DNA from: Flavobacterium gawalongense
Lineage (GTDB): Bacteria; Bacteroidota; Bacteroidia; Flavobacteriales; Flavobacteriaceae
Reading direction: 5' to 3'
Assembly (NCBI RefSeq): GCF_007097265.1
Contig: NZ_VJZP01000009.1
Span: 1 to 64,000, forward strand
DNA: 64,000 nucleotides
The notes beneath the pieces were generated by a model, which was not told where the DNA came from, ran no database searches, and saw only the letters and a list, made by a program, of their open reading frames with translations. The translations under genes were made by a program, and so were the position numbers. Positions 34,792 to 44,053 of this stretch are shown here, in pieces. Each line of letters opens with the position of its first letter. The first letter of the stretch is position 1.

Positions 34792-37178
34792 TTTTTTAGG
34801 GATTTTTTTAAAATTTGGTAATTATTATTCTCAGGATATATTTTTATAAGGCTGTCGATAGTTTTATTAGCCTGATTTTTATTTTTCATCCTTTCATAGG
34901 CTTGTGCCAATTTATAACCTAATTCGGCATCGTTGATTTGATTTGCTAATCCTTTTTTACCAATTTCAATTGCTTTTTTATTCTGTTTTGACCACAAATA
35001 GACATCCATTATTGCTAAATAAGAATCAGCATAAAAGGGAGTCCTGTTTATGACTTCCAGTAATTCTATTTCCGCATTTTTATAATCACTATCCCAAGCT
35101 AATGTTCTGCCTTTCAAAGTTCTTACGTCACCATTATTAGGAAGTTCATTCAAGATATAATTACATAATAATCTCACTTTTTCATGCTCTTTTTTTAATG
35201 CTAAATCTCTTGCGAGAAAGAAAATTTGACCAGAATTTAATCCTTTTGTTAATTTTTTTATTAGTGAAAGTTGCTCAGGTGTAAAGACATAAGTTGGTTT
35301 TTTAAAGCTGGCAGCGGTACTGGTAATTTTATTTTTGGTGGTTAAGTAAGCATTTAATTTTTTATAATCATTAAAAGAACCTGTTATCGTTTCCATCATG
35401 TCGTTGTCTGCTTCACTAAGATTGAAATTTTCATCAATTTTAAAAAGGCTGCCATCTGAATAAAAATAGTCCTTATAAATATAGTCATTAATGCTGCCTT
35501 TGTATCTCATCAATGGAATGTTGTGGATATTTCTAAATTCTCTAACGGTATCCAAACCTTGACCTATCCAAGTCGTTTTTTCTAATTTATTGAATGTATA
35601 ATTATTCGTTAAAAAGGAAACTAAACTTGGCGTTACATCACTATGTGAAGAAATGGATTTAAATTTAGCAGTTTTCTTCAACATAGGGCTGTAAATATAA
35701 AAAGGAACATGAAAACGGGATAAATTGTCTTTTTGGGGAACTGGAATTAACCTGTGATCTCCCGTGATTATAAAAATAGTATTCTCATAATCGGGTCTTT
35801 TAGAATAAGCTTTCATGAAACTTTGGATCGAATTATCGGTATAAAGAAGACAGGCAAATATATCTTTATATTCACTCATCTTGTTTTTTTCAAAATAAGA
35901 TTTGGTATTTAAAATTCGTTCGACCCTTTGTAAGTACCCTTTTTTAGAAGGGAAATCAAAAGGTTCGTGATTGGTAAGTGTCATTATGATATCCAATCGA
36001 GGTTCCTTTTTATCTTTTAATTCAGATAATGTTTTTCGGTATATTTCAGCATCAGGATAACCCCAGGAAAATCCGCCTGAATTTTCCTTTGTCTTAACAT
36101 ACCCGGGACCGAATTTGTCGATATCAATGATTTTATCGATACCGTTATATTCTAGGAAATTACTTTTTCTATCAAATGTTGATTCATCTCCAGAATAATA
36201 AGCGGTAGTATAACCGTTTGATTTTAGAATGCTGATTAATGAATTATGTTTAGGAATTGGATTCAATTCCATAAATCCATTTTCTCCAAACGGCAACGAA
36301 CCCATTAAAGAAGGTAGTGCGCCAAATGTTCGTCCGGCATTACTCACGAAATTTTCCCAATAAAGCGATTTTGTTGCCAATGAGTCTAAGTAAGGAGTAA
36401 ACCCTTTGTATTCACCATTATAAGTGAAATCGCTCCCAAGTCCTTCCATAATAATAAAAACGACATTTGGTTTTTCTTTTTGAATATTGAAAAATGGAGC
36501 CAATACATCTTTCGTGCTTTCGGATGCTTTTTCCAGAGGAAATTCTTTCTTGAAAGTCAGATTACCTTCAGAAGCCAAAGCTTTATCATTTTCAGCTCTT
36601 ATAATGTCACTCAACAAGAAATTTAATTTGTTTTGAGAAGCAATTTTCTTTGTATTGGCAATTACAAAAGTTAAACTCCCAAAAAGGAATATAATTAAAA
36701 GTGAAATTTTGGTATTGATTTTATGTCCAAATGAATTGAATAGCCAAATCAATCCCAGATAAACAATTGGTAGTACTATAAACGGTAAAAACATCAAAAA
36801 TGATATAGATAAAGATGCAGTTACAGTCGTGTACATGTCACTCAAAGAATAACCTAAAAGATCTGCTCCAAGATTGATATGAGTGGTAAGGCTGTATCCT
36901 ATCAATGCAAGTTGGATGATTGCGATAATTGAGAATAGTACTTTAATAACAATTATTCCTAAAGGATTTTTAATGTATTTTAATAATAAATACAGCGGAA
37001 AAAACAATAATCCGATTAGTAATCCCGTAAAAAAATCATTTAATAATTTATAGGTAAATAACTGTATATCAAAATTTTTGAATAATTCGATTAAGCTTAA
37101 TAGACAAAAAATAATTATCAATGAAATGGTAGCATAAATATATTCTAAACTGTTATAGTAAGAGAATTTTTCTTTCAT
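34788..37178 (-). CDS. LTA-synthase-like alkaline-phosphatase-superfamily membrane protein with TPR tail
   Basis: 796 aa. Five membrane helices (about 13-180), then an extracytoplasmic sulfatase-fold domain: metal ligand E245 in FIIMEGLGSD, candidate nucleophile T284 in NAGRTFGALPS and the D-H pair in IITGDHRLIP. A C-terminal TPR region (about 650-796) follows. LtaS-like enzymes transfer glycerol-phosphate, and relatives transfer phosphoethanolamine; here the acceptor is presumably the glycan made by the adjacent GT2. A TPR tail is unusual in this family and resembles the front of the next gene's product. Confidence 0.85.
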   Translation of the reverse strand: MKEKFSYYNSLEYIYATISLIIIFCLLSLIELFKNFDIQLFTYKLLNDFFTGLLIGLLFFPLYLLLKYIKNPLGIIVIKVLFSIIAIIQLALIGYSLTTHINLGADLLGYSLSDMYTTVTASLSISFLMFLPFIVLPIVYLGLIWLFNSFGHKINTKISLLIIFLFGSLTFVIANTKKIASQNKLNFLLSDIIRAENDKALASEGNLTFKKEFPLEKASESTKDVLAPFFNIQKEKPNVVFIIMEGLGSDFTYNGEYKGFTPYLDSLATKSLYWENFVSNAGRTFGALPSLMGSLPFGENGFMELNPIPKHNSLISILKSNGYTTAYYSGDESTFDRKSNFLEYNGIDKIIDIDKFGPGYVKTKENSGGFSWGYPDAEIYRKTLSELKDKKEPRLDIIMTLTNHEPFDFPSKKGYLQRVERILNTKSYFEKNKMSEYKDIFACLLYTDNSIQSFMKAYSKRPDYENTIFIITGDHRLIPVPQKDNLSRFHVPFYIYSPMLKKTAKFKSISSHSDVTPSLVSFLTNNYTFNKLEKTTWIGQGLDTVREFRNIHNIPLMRYKGSINDYIYKDYFYSDGSLFKIDENFNLSEADNDMMETITGSFNDYKKLNAYLTTKNKITSTAASFKKPTYVFTPEQLSLIKKLTKGLNSGQIFFLARDLALKKEHEKVRLLCNYILNELPNNGDVRTLKGRTLAWDSDYKNAEIELLEVINRTPFYADSYLAIMDVYLWSKQNKKAIEIGKKGLANQINDAELGYKLAQAYERMKNKNQANKTIDSLIKIYPENNNYQILKKSLKK

Positions 37179-37195
37179 TTGGATGTTTTATAGTA

Positions 37196-38632
37196 TTAGG
37201 CTTTGGTCATTCCTTTTCGTGTCATAGTTCCCCATTCTATTTTTTTGTAAAAATAGTAGTCTATATTTCCTTTAATGGCTGAATATAGGATATATGGATG
37301 ATTAACAAAAGGTTCTAGGAAAGCTATCATTATTAATTTAAAGCCTATAGACTTCTTTTTATATTGATGATAAGTAAGTTCCTCTGAAACAATTGCAACT
37401 ATAGAAAATAGAACCGAAAATAAATAGGCTAAAATAACAAATGCAAATGTATAATCCCATCTTACTTCATTAAGAACTGTAAGAATTCCAAAATAAATTA
37501 TACCGGCAACTTCTATAACTGGAGCCATTCTTTCGAAAAAGAACCAATACGGATAGCTGAGAAGTCCCAAGGATTTATATTTTGGATTAAACCCTATTTT
37601 GCGGTGTTTTTTAAGTGTTTCGATAGTTCCACGAGTCCATCTGTTTCTTTGGGAAATAAATGTTTTATAATTGTCTGGAGCTTCTGTCCAGCATAGTGGG
37701 TCAGGAATATAAGCTACTTTATATTTTTGTTTCTCATCTTCCATATATCTTCTCATCCGCACAATAATTTCCATATCTTCCCCTACGGTATTTGTATCGT
37801 AACCGCCCACTTTAATGGCTATTTTTTTATCAAATAAACCAAACGCACCTGAAATCACTAACAAACCGTTTAGTCTGCTCCATGCCATTCTTCCTAATAA
37901 AAAGGCTCTCAAATATTCTAAAATTTGACCTTGTTCCAGCCATGTTTTAGGAAAGTTTATATCGAGTAATTTACCGTCCTTAACAATGCATGAATTGGCG
38001 ATTCTTATTACTCCACCAGCTGCAATTACTTTGGCATCGGTTGTTTCCAGAAATGGTTTAATCATTTTTTGAAGTGCATCTTCCAATAACAAACAATCCA
38101 CATCTATACAAGCAACATATTTGTTTTTACTTATATTCAGTCCCATATTTAAAGCATCAGCTTTTCCTCCGTTTTCTTTGTCAATTACAGTTAATTTATC
38201 AAATGCAGGATTTGTAGATTTATAAATGCCTTTTCTTAGTGGTTTTGTTTTAATATGTTCATTGATATGATGGCTTATTTGAATTAGGTCGTAGGCTTCA
38301 ATAAGTTTGCTTAAACTATCATCTTTACTTCCATCATTTACAATGATAACATCATAATTTACATAATGACTCGATAATAAGGAACGTACGTTTTCAACAA
38401 TGTTTAAACTTTCATTATAGGCAGGCGCTATAATTGAAATTGAAGGAGAGAAAGTTGAAGATAATATTTCTTTATAATTAACAAAGCTATTTTTCTTTAC
38501 ATATTCAATTGTTTCGATAGCTGAAATTACTGCTAATATAATATAAGATGTAATTGCAACTGCAGAAAAAATAAAAAAGAAATAATGAACGATTGACATT
38601 ATAATTTGTAAAGTAGTTGTATTCATAGTCAA
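37196..38632 (-). CDS. Processive family 2 glycosyltransferase (PgaC/hyaluronan-synthase-like)
   Basis: 478 aa. One N-terminal membrane helix pair (about 10-40), a GT-A domain with IIVNDGSKDDS (D100), DVD at 177-179, GED at 284-286 and QRNRW at 328-332 (the product-channel motif of processive synthases), then three or more C-terminal helices (about 365-450). This set matches beta-glycan polymerases that extrude their product through the inner membrane. Sugar identity (GlcNAc, glucose or other) cannot be told. 17 bp upstream of the phosphotransferase gene and 6 bp downstream of the HEAT gene. Confidence 0.92.
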   Translation of the reverse strand: MTMNTTTLQIIMSIVHYFFFIFSAVAITSYIILAVISAIETIEYVKKNSFVNYKEILSSTFSPSISIIAPAYNESLNIVENVRSLLSSHYVNYDVIIVNDGSKDDSLSKLIEAYDLIQISHHINEHIKTKPLRKGIYKSTNPAFDKLTVIDKENGGKADALNMGLNISKNKYVACIDVDCLLLEDALQKMIKPFLETTDAKVIAAGGVIRIANSCIVKDGKLLDINFPKTWLEQGQILEYLRAFLLGRMAWSRLNGLLVISGAFGLFDKKIAIKVGGYDTNTVGEDMEIIVRMRRYMEDEKQKYKVAYIPDPLCWTEAPDNYKTFISQRNRWTRGTIETLKKHRKIGFNPKYKSLGLLSYPYWFFFERMAPVIEVAGIIYFGILTVLNEVRWDYTFAFVILAYLFSVLFSIVAIVSEELTYHQYKKKSIGFKLIMIAFLEPFVNHPYILYSAIKGNIDYYFYKKIEWGTMTRKGMTKA

Positions 38633-38638
38633 TTGGTT

Positions 38639-39715
38639 TTAGGCTGTTAACATTTTTTTTAATTCGACCTCGTATAAAGCATATTCTTCAAAATTAATAT
38701 TCTTCAAGATCCCCATTACAAATAATTTAATTTCAAATTTTTTGTGATGTATATGTTCCAGTAAAAAAGGTTTATCACTATTCTCATACACATTTTCCAT
38801 CATTTTTAGAAAAGCGATTTGTTCTTCATGACTGCGTTCATTAAAATTATTTTTCAAAATGTTTTTGGCTTCAACGATATTCAAATGGCTTAATGCAGAA
38901 ATTACATTAACCCTTACGTCTTCACTCTTATGATTTAACAGTTCAATAAGCTCTTCTTTTGCTTCAAATTGATTGTAAACTTTAGCAAGTTTTAAAGTAA
39001 AAATGACTACAGAATCATTTGAAGATTTCAACCATGGTCTGATGTCTGCAATTTCTGTGTCATTGTTAAGTTGAAGGACTTCCAACAATTGAATCTGATC
39101 CCATTCAGATAAGGAGGTTTCTAAAACATTCAAAAAATCAAGTCCCTTGAAAGCATATAAATGGACCAGGTATAATTGCATTTCTTTACGAACTTCTCTC
39201 TTCGGATGGTTGATGTTATTCATTATTATTTTATGAACTCCCTTTATTTTAAATTGTGTAAGTTCTCTAATTCCGATAGCGATAATATCCCATTTTTCAT
39301 TTCTCAGTTTGGCTAATGAGTAACGTAAAAGCCCCAATTTAATAAAGAGTTTGTCTATAGATTCAGCTATTTCACCAGATATCTCATTTCTTAATTTTAA
39401 TAATGTTGAAATAATAATTTTTCTTTTAAAAGGATCAGCTACGCATTTTTTTAATTCATTGATAATTAATTGTTGTTCTGAACTAAAGGTATCATCTTCA
39501 TTTCCGGAATACAAATAGGTTACAAGATAAGATTCATAATCCTCTTGATATTTAGCCTTAATCTTTTCATTCTCCCTTAAATGATTTCTTAAATATTTCA
39601 GATACATTATCAGCATTAGAATAATTATGAAAAAAATACTGCTTAAGCCCCATGCCAATTGGATTATTGGTGAAGAGTGTTTTAAAGATTCTAAAAGGTA
39701 AAGGTTCTCGTTCAT
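38639..39715 (-). CDS. Membrane-anchored HEAT-repeat protein
   Basis: 358 aa. N-terminal helix SPIIQLAWGLSSIFFIIILMLIMYL (about 14-40), then a charged linker. A long array of short alpha-helical pairs of HEAT/armadillo type follows (for example NHPKREVRKEMQLYLVHL, SNDSVVIFTLKLA, NHKSEDVRVNVISALSHL). The domain probably lies in the cytoplasm. HEAT arrays bind proteins; here the likely partners are the upstream receiver and the downstream synthase. No enzyme motif. Confidence 0.8.
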   Translation of the reverse strand: MNENLYLLESLKHSSPIIQLAWGLSSIFFIIILMLIMYLKYLRNHLRENEKIKAKYQEDYESYLVTYLYSGNEDDTFSSEQQLIINELKKCVADPFKRKIIISTLLKLRNEISGEIAESIDKLFIKLGLLRYSLAKLRNEKWDIIAIGIRELTQFKIKGVHKIIMNNINHPKREVRKEMQLYLVHLYAFKGLDFLNVLETSLSEWDQIQLLEVLQLNNDTEIADIRPWLKSSNDSVVIFTLKLAKVYNQFEAKEELIELLNHKSEDVRVNVISALSHLNIVEAKNILKNNFNERSHEEQIAFLKMMENVYENSDKPFLLEHIHHKKFEIKLFVMGILKNINFEEYALYEVELKKMLTA

Positions 39716-39747
39716 AACTAGATGCTTTAAGTTATTCGTTTGAAATA

Positions 39748-40116
39748 TTAAATCAGCAATCGTTTTACCCTGATTACTAATTCATGTGGACTAAAAGGCT
39801 TACTCATAAAATCAGTAGCTCCCAAGTCAAATGCTTTAAGTACGATTTCTTCCTGTCCTGCTGACGAAAAAACGACAATTGGAGTTTGTGTATTCAATTT
39901 GTTTCTTACATGACTGATTACTTCTAATCCGCTGACAAAAGGCATCATGATATCGGTTAAAATTAATTCCGGATTGTGCTCTTCTATTAATTCGATTGCT
40001 TGCTTTCCGTCCACAGCTATAAGAAGTTTATACCCTTCTTTTTCTAATCTAAATTTCAGTAGCAATGAGAGGACCGAATTATCTTCGGCTAGAACAATTT
40101 TTTTAGTGTTATTCAT
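39748..40116 (-). CDS. Stand-alone CheY-like response regulator
   Basis: 122 aa, receiver domain only. Acidic pocket E11-D12, phospho-acceptor D55 in LILTDIMMP, switch S/T in FSSAG and conserved K in MSKPFSPHE. There is no output domain, so it should act by protein contact. It leads the glycan operon, 32 bp ahead of the HEAT gene. No kinase is encoded nearby, so the input comes from elsewhere. Confidence 0.92.
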   Translation of the reverse strand: MNNTKKIVLAEDNSVLSLLLKFRLEKEGYKLLIAVDGKQAIELIEEHNPELILTDIMMPFVSGLEVISHVRNKLNTQTPIVVFSSAGQEEIVLKAFDLGATDFMSKPFSPHELVIRVKRLLI

Positions 40117-40565
40117 TTGTTTATTGGTTTGAATTAGGTTAATAATTCAGATTTAAAATAGCATAAAATCATTTGTTAATAGCTTCAATGATTTCCATTT
40201 TTTACTTTCTTCTAAATTAGATTCGACTTATTTAAAATTTGAATTTTTTATCTGGTTGTTACCCTTTTTAATTCTAAATTTTGTGTTTTTTTAACTCTAA
40301 TTTATTAGTAATTTTATTAACCAAATGTAATGCAATTTTTTTTTAAAATACTCGACAAAGTGCAAAAAAAACAGATAAAATGCATAAAAACAATTAAAAG
40401 TAAGATAAGTATTACGATAATATGTTAAAAAAAGTTGCTCTATATACCTTAATTATATAAAATGGATTTATTATAAAAATTAAAATATTGTTTCAATCAA
40501 TTTCTTTATTGTTTCTAAAAAAAGGGGATAATCGATTTTTGATTAGGTAAACTTTGGAGTAAAAA
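40117..40565. other. 449-bp non-coding gap upstream of the glycan operon
   Basis: Very AT-rich, with poly-A/T runs and no ORF. It must hold the operon promoter on the minus strand. CAAATGTA at 40322-40329 reads TACATTTG there (TANNTTTG), but the only CAAA that could be a -33 box is 26 nt away, longer than usual. The leader would be about 200 nt. No hairpin of note. Confidence 0.4.
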
Positions 40566-41330
40566 TTAAAATCCTTCGAAAACGCCCAATCCAAATAATG
40601 CGAAGTCATATTTTACTGGATCATTTGCATCAAATTCACGAAGTTTTATATCTAATTCAGCTAATGCTTTTCCATCGTTTTGTTTTCTTGTAAGTAATCC
40701 TAATTTCCGTGCTACATTACCGGAATGCACATCCAAAGGACAGGATAAAGAAGCAGGGGAAATACTTTTCCAGATTCCTAAATCGACACCTTTATTGTCT
40801 TGGCGCACCATCCATCGTAAAAACATGTTGATTCGTTTCGCTGCCGAATTATTCAAAGGATCCGAAATGTGTTTTTGGGTTCTATACTGATGTGGAATTT
40901 CAAAGAATGTCTTTTTGAATTCGTGGATGCTTTTTTGCATCGATTCCAATTCTTGATGTTTGCTGAAAACATTTTCTAAACCGCTATGGTTTTGATAGAT
41001 GTTTTTTAAGCTTCTTATAAAACTCGCAAAATCCTGTCCATTAAAAGTTCGATGAACAAATGATTCTAATCGTTCCAAATCATTTTCGGAATGCGACATA
41101 ACAAAATCGTAAGGAGCATTTCCCATCAAACCCATCATTTTATGAGAGTTTTTGATAATCATTTTGCGATTTCCCCAAGCAATTGTAGCACTTAGGAAAC
41201 CAGCAATTTCAATATCCTCCTTTTGTGAAAACAAATGTGGAATTTGGACAGGATCACTTTCTATGAAGTCGAGTGTATTGTACTGTATAACTTTTTCGTC
41301 GAGGAAGGATTTTAATTCGGAGAAATTCAT
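40566..41330 (-). CDS. TIGR02757 family protein
   Basis: 254 aa from the ATG at 41330. An upstream in-frame ATG at 41402 would translate a dispersed repeat (CGGATGACGCGGATTGAACA type), so I reject it. The family has VMSHSENDLERLESFVHRTFNGQDF, LFLRWMVRQDNKGVDLGIW and LDVHSGNVARKLGLLTRKQNDGKA. This is an all-helical, HhH-GPD-like fold without recognised catalytic assignment. Function unknown; soluble. Confidence 0.85.
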   Translation of the reverse strand: MNFSELKSFLDEKVIQYNTLDFIESDPVQIPHLFSQKEDIEIAGFLSATIAWGNRKMIIKNSHKMMGLMGNAPYDFVMSHSENDLERLESFVHRTFNGQDFASFIRSLKNIYQNHSGLENVFSKHQELESMQKSIHEFKKTFFEIPHQYRTQKHISDPLNNSAAKRINMFLRWMVRQDNKGVDLGIWKSISPASLSCPLDVHSGNVARKLGLLTRKQNDGKALAELDIKLREFDANDPVKYDFALFGLGVFEGF

Positions 41331-41429
41331 AATTGGGACACGGATGACGCGGATTGAACAGATTTGTGCGGATTTTGTTTTTATCTTAATACTGAGCAAC
41401 AAACTCTCACAGCTGTTTAATCAGCCTAT

Positions 41430-41696
41430 TTATATTATTTTTGATAGTAAAATAGTAATTATTGAACTTATAGGACTACATAAAACGAATAAAAAATAAT
41501 CAATTTTTTTGAAATTTTTAAAGTTGGTTAAATAAGCAATTATTATCATTGTAATTATTGATAAAGCAAAATAACAAAGGATGTAAATACCTCCTCCAAG
41601 AGCACTTGAAGTATTTTTTGTTTGATTATTTATATCCCGGACAAGATAATTAATTAACAAAAAAAATAGTATCATAAGGGTTCTAAGAAATATCAT
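41430..41696 (-). CDS. Small membrane protein, unknown
   Basis: 88 aa with three hydrophobic helices (IFLRTLMILFFLLINYLV, GGIYILCYFALSIITMIIIA, FLFVLCSPISSIITILL). The overall composition is membrane-like and the frame is uninterrupted, but there is no recognised family. Lies between repeat sequence and the ABC ATPase gene. Confidence 0.5.
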   Translation of the reverse strand: MIFLRTLMILFFLLINYLVRDINNQTKNTSSALGGGIYILCYFALSIITMIIIAYLTNFKNFKKIDYFLFVLCSPISSIITILLSKII

Positions 41697-41741
41697 CGTT
41701 CTACTTTTTTGACCACTAAATTACTGCAAACTGAACACTGA

Positions 41742-42407
41742 TTACTGACCACTAATTTGTCCATCAATCATCACTAATTTTCTATCGGCCATATTTGCTA
41801 GTTCTTCATTGTGGGTTACAATCACGAAAGTTTGTCCCAATTCATCACGCAATTTAAAAAATAATTGGTGCAGGTTTTCAGCAGATGCAGTATCAAGATT
41901 TCCCGAAGGCTCATCGGCAAAAATGATTGCGGGTTTGTTGATTAAAGCTCTTGCCACAGCCACACGTTGCTGTTCCCCGCCGGAAAGTTCATTGGGTTTG
42001 TGGTTCAAACGATGGGAAAGACCAAGATAGGTCAAGAGTTTTTCGGCTTCTATTTCTGTTTCCACTTTAGATTTATTGGCAATGAAAGCGGGAATGCAAA
42101 CATTTTCCAACGCCGTGAATTCAGGTAATAATTGATGAAATTGAAATATAAAACCTAAATTCAAGTTTCTGAATTTAGACAAGGTTTTATCATTCATGGT
42201 CAGAATATCTTCATTATTGATACGCAATTCAATTTCGTTTTCGACTGTAGGTTTGTCTAAAGTTCCAAGGATTTGCAAAAGCGTTGTTTTTCCGGCTCCC
42301 GAAGCTCCAACGATAGAGACAATTTCCCCTTTTTGAATATGTAAATCAACTCCTTTTAGTACATGTAGTTGGTCGTAATATTTATGTAGATTTTTGGCGT
42401 GTATCAT
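41742..42407 (-). CDS. lolD: ABC transporter ATPase, LolD type
   Basis: 221 aa from the ATG at 42407; nine extra residues upstream do not match the family start ([11 protein letters not shown]). Walker [10 protein letters not shown] (K40), Q-loop [12 protein letters not shown], signature [15 protein letters not shown], Walker [11 protein letters not shown] and switch VTHNEEL. LolD-type ATPases drive extraction of outer-membrane lipoproteins with LolC/E, or macrolide-type efflux; no permease gene is adjacent. Single gene. Confidence 0.9.
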   Translation of the reverse strand: MIHAKNLHKYYDQLHVLKGVDLHIQKGEIVSIVGASGAGKTTLLQILGTLDKPTVENEIELRINNEDILTMNDKTLSKFRNLNLGFIFQFHQLLPEFTALENVCIPAFIANKSKVETEIEAEKLLTYLGLSHRLNHKPNELSGGEQQRVAVARALINKPAIIFADEPSGNLDTASAENLHQLFFKLRDELGQTFVIVTHNEELANMADRKLVMIDGQISGQ

Positions 42408-42627
42408 TTTGAAACTATTTTCACAAAGAAACAAAGATTTTAATGATTATTAATTGGTTCACAATATATTTTACCTTCACAAATTATAAACTTTAGTTAA
42501 TATGGAATAATCGCTTCCATTTAATAGATTAAATTTGATTTTAGTTTTTTATTCATTAGAATAGTATCTTTTCATGTTATTCAAGAGTAGAAAGAGTTGT
42601 TTTGTCACAAACTAAAGAACTATAAAT

Positions 42628-43176
42628 ATGGAAATACAAGAAGGAATGGAAGTTGCCACGTTCGCCGGAGGTTGTTTTTGGTGTACCGAAGCAGTTTTTT
42701 TAGAATTAAAAGGAGTGCAACGCGTGGTTTCGGGATATATAGGTGGAGAGACAATTAATCCAACATATAAGGACATTTGTAATGGAGATACGGGTCATGC
42801 AGAAGCCATACAAATTACTTTTGATCCCAGTGAAATAAGTTATGGAGAACTGCTGGAAATATTTTTTGCAACGCATGATCCTACTACTTTAAACCGTCAA
42901 GGGAATGATATTGGGACACAATACCGAAGCGAAATATTTTACAATAATGAAAATCAGAAAGATTTAGCCGAAGCGTATATTGATTTGATGACGAGAGAAA
43001 ACACGTTTGGTAAACCAATCGTTACCAAAATTTCACCCGCTTCTATATTTTATGAAGCCGAAGATTACCACCAAAATTATTACAATCAAAACAAATTACA
43101 GGGATATTGCAGTTATGTAATTACGCCAAAAGTCGAAAAATTGAAAAAAGTTTATAAAGACAAGCTTAAAAATTAA
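42628..43176 (+). CDS. msrA: Peptide methionine-S-sulfoxide reductase A
   Basis: 182 aa. Catalytic C16 in FAGGCFWCTEAVF, then VSGYIGGETINPTYKDIC..GHAEAIQITFDP, FFATHDPTTLNRQGNDIGTQYRS and YHQNYY, all hallmarks of MsrA. No MsrB domain fused. Repairs oxidised methionine using thioredoxin; no signal peptide, so cytoplasmic. Divergent from the LolD-like gene. Confidence 0.96.
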   Translation: MEIQEGMEVATFAGGCFWCTEAVFLELKGVQRVVSGYIGGETINPTYKDICNGDTGHAEAIQITFDPSEISYGELLEIFFATHDPTTLNRQGNDIGTQYRSEIFYNNENQKDLAEAYIDLMTRENTFGKPIVTKISPASIFYEAEDYHQNYYNQNKLQGYCSYVITPKVEKLKKVYKDKLKN

Positions 43177-43222
43177 TTGGCATTAGATTTGTATGTTTTT
43201 GTAAAAAACAATTCTAAAAATA

Positions 43223-43522
43223 ATGATAGAAAAAGTGCAAGTTGGCAAAACAGATACTAAAAACAGAAATCTTTTTCTGGGGATATTGTTTGATGCGATA
43301 GGAATGTTATCGTTTACGGTCCCATTCGTCGGAGAATTTTCGGATGTTGTCTGGGCGCCAATTGCAGGTTATTTAATGACAACAATGTATAAAGGAACTG
43401 TAGGGAGGGTAGGAGGAGTATTTACTTTTCTGGAAGAAATCTTACCATTTTCAGATGTTATTCCCACATTTACATTGACATGGATTTATAATTATTGGAT
43501 AAAAAACAAAAACGACTCATAA
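43223..43522 (+). CDS. Small membrane protein, unknown
   Basis: 99 aa. Hydrophobic helices at about 17-45 (LFLGILFDAIGMLSFTVPFV) and around 70-92 (IPTFTLTWIYNYWI), with GLY-rich GRVGGVFTFLEE between. Looks like a conserved small inner-membrane protein of Bacteroidetes; role unknown. 46 bp behind msrA and likely co-transcribed. Confidence 0.65.
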   Translation: MIEKVQVGKTDTKNRNLFLGILFDAIGMLSFTVPFVGEFSDVVWAPIAGYLMTTMYKGTVGRVGGVFTFLEEILPFSDVIPTFTLTWIYNYWIKNKNDS

Positions 43523-43528
43523 TTGCTA

Positions 43529-43695
43529 CCGTCTGGACACAAGTTTAAAATAGGACACAGATTAAAAATATTTACAGAGATTTTATGATATTATAAAAAA
43601 GATAGCCACGAATTTCACTAATTTACTCTAATTAATTCGTAAAAATTAGTGAAATTCGTGGCTAAAATTTCATCTGAATATTTGTGTCCAGACGG
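43529..43695. repeat. Nested palindromic element (two inverted repeats, one inside the other)
   Basis: The outer 14-bp perfect repeats CCGTCTGGACACAA / TTGTGTCCAGACGG lie at 43529-43542 and 43682-43695. The inner 22-bp perfect repeats begin with TAGCCACGAATTTCACTA, at 43603-43624 and 43643-43664. The whole can fold into a long hairpin between two convergent genes. Non-coding; probably a mobile or REP-like repeat that also stops transcription. Confidence 0.8.
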
Positions 43696-43718
43696 AAGCT
43701 TATAATTGAGGCGTTTTT

Positions 43719-44021
43719 TTATTCTTTAAAAAGAAATCCTAATCCCATTCGTTTTAGCATCTTCTTTTCGAATGCCCAAAAGAATTTAAATTGTCCGAAA
43801 ATAAATCCTATTAAGACTAAAAGTACTTGGTATAATGGGAAAATCAATAATAATCGGACAGGAGTGAACCAATAGCCTAAATCTGATTTTGTAATTCCCA
43901 ACCAAAAACAAAAAGGTTTTGATAACCAAGCCGAAGCCGAACCTGTAATTGCAAAAACAATAAATATAATTGTGAGTTGTAAATTGGTTTCAATTCCCCA
44001 ACGTTTTTTTAAATCGCTCAT
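43719..44021 (-). CDS. DUF6787-type small membrane protein
   Basis: 100 aa with two hydrophobic helices (LTIIFIVFAITGSASAWLSKPFCFWLGI and LLLIFPLYQVLLVLIGFIFGQFKFFWAFEKKM). The starter LKKRWGIETNLQ and the FEKKMLKR end are typical of this Flavobacteriaceae family. Function unknown. Downstream of the DUF6146 gene on the same strand. Confidence 0.78.
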   Translation of the reverse strand: MSDLKKRWGIETNLQLTIIFIVFAITGSASAWLSKPFCFWLGITKSDLGYWFTPVRLLLIFPLYQVLLVLIGFIFGQFKFFWAFEKKMLKRMGLGFLFKE

Positions 44022-44053
44022 CTTTATTTATAATGATTACAAATATAGTGACA

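Noticed and set aside
41331-41402. 24-codon N-terminal extension of the TIGR02757 protein
   Set aside because: It translates a dispersed intergenic repeat; the family begins at the ATG at 41330.
41742-42407. Macrolide-efflux (MacB-like) or FtsE assignment of the ABC ATPase
   Set aside because: No permease fusion, MacA or FtsX gene nearby; motifs are equally close to LolD, which is kept as the working name with caution.
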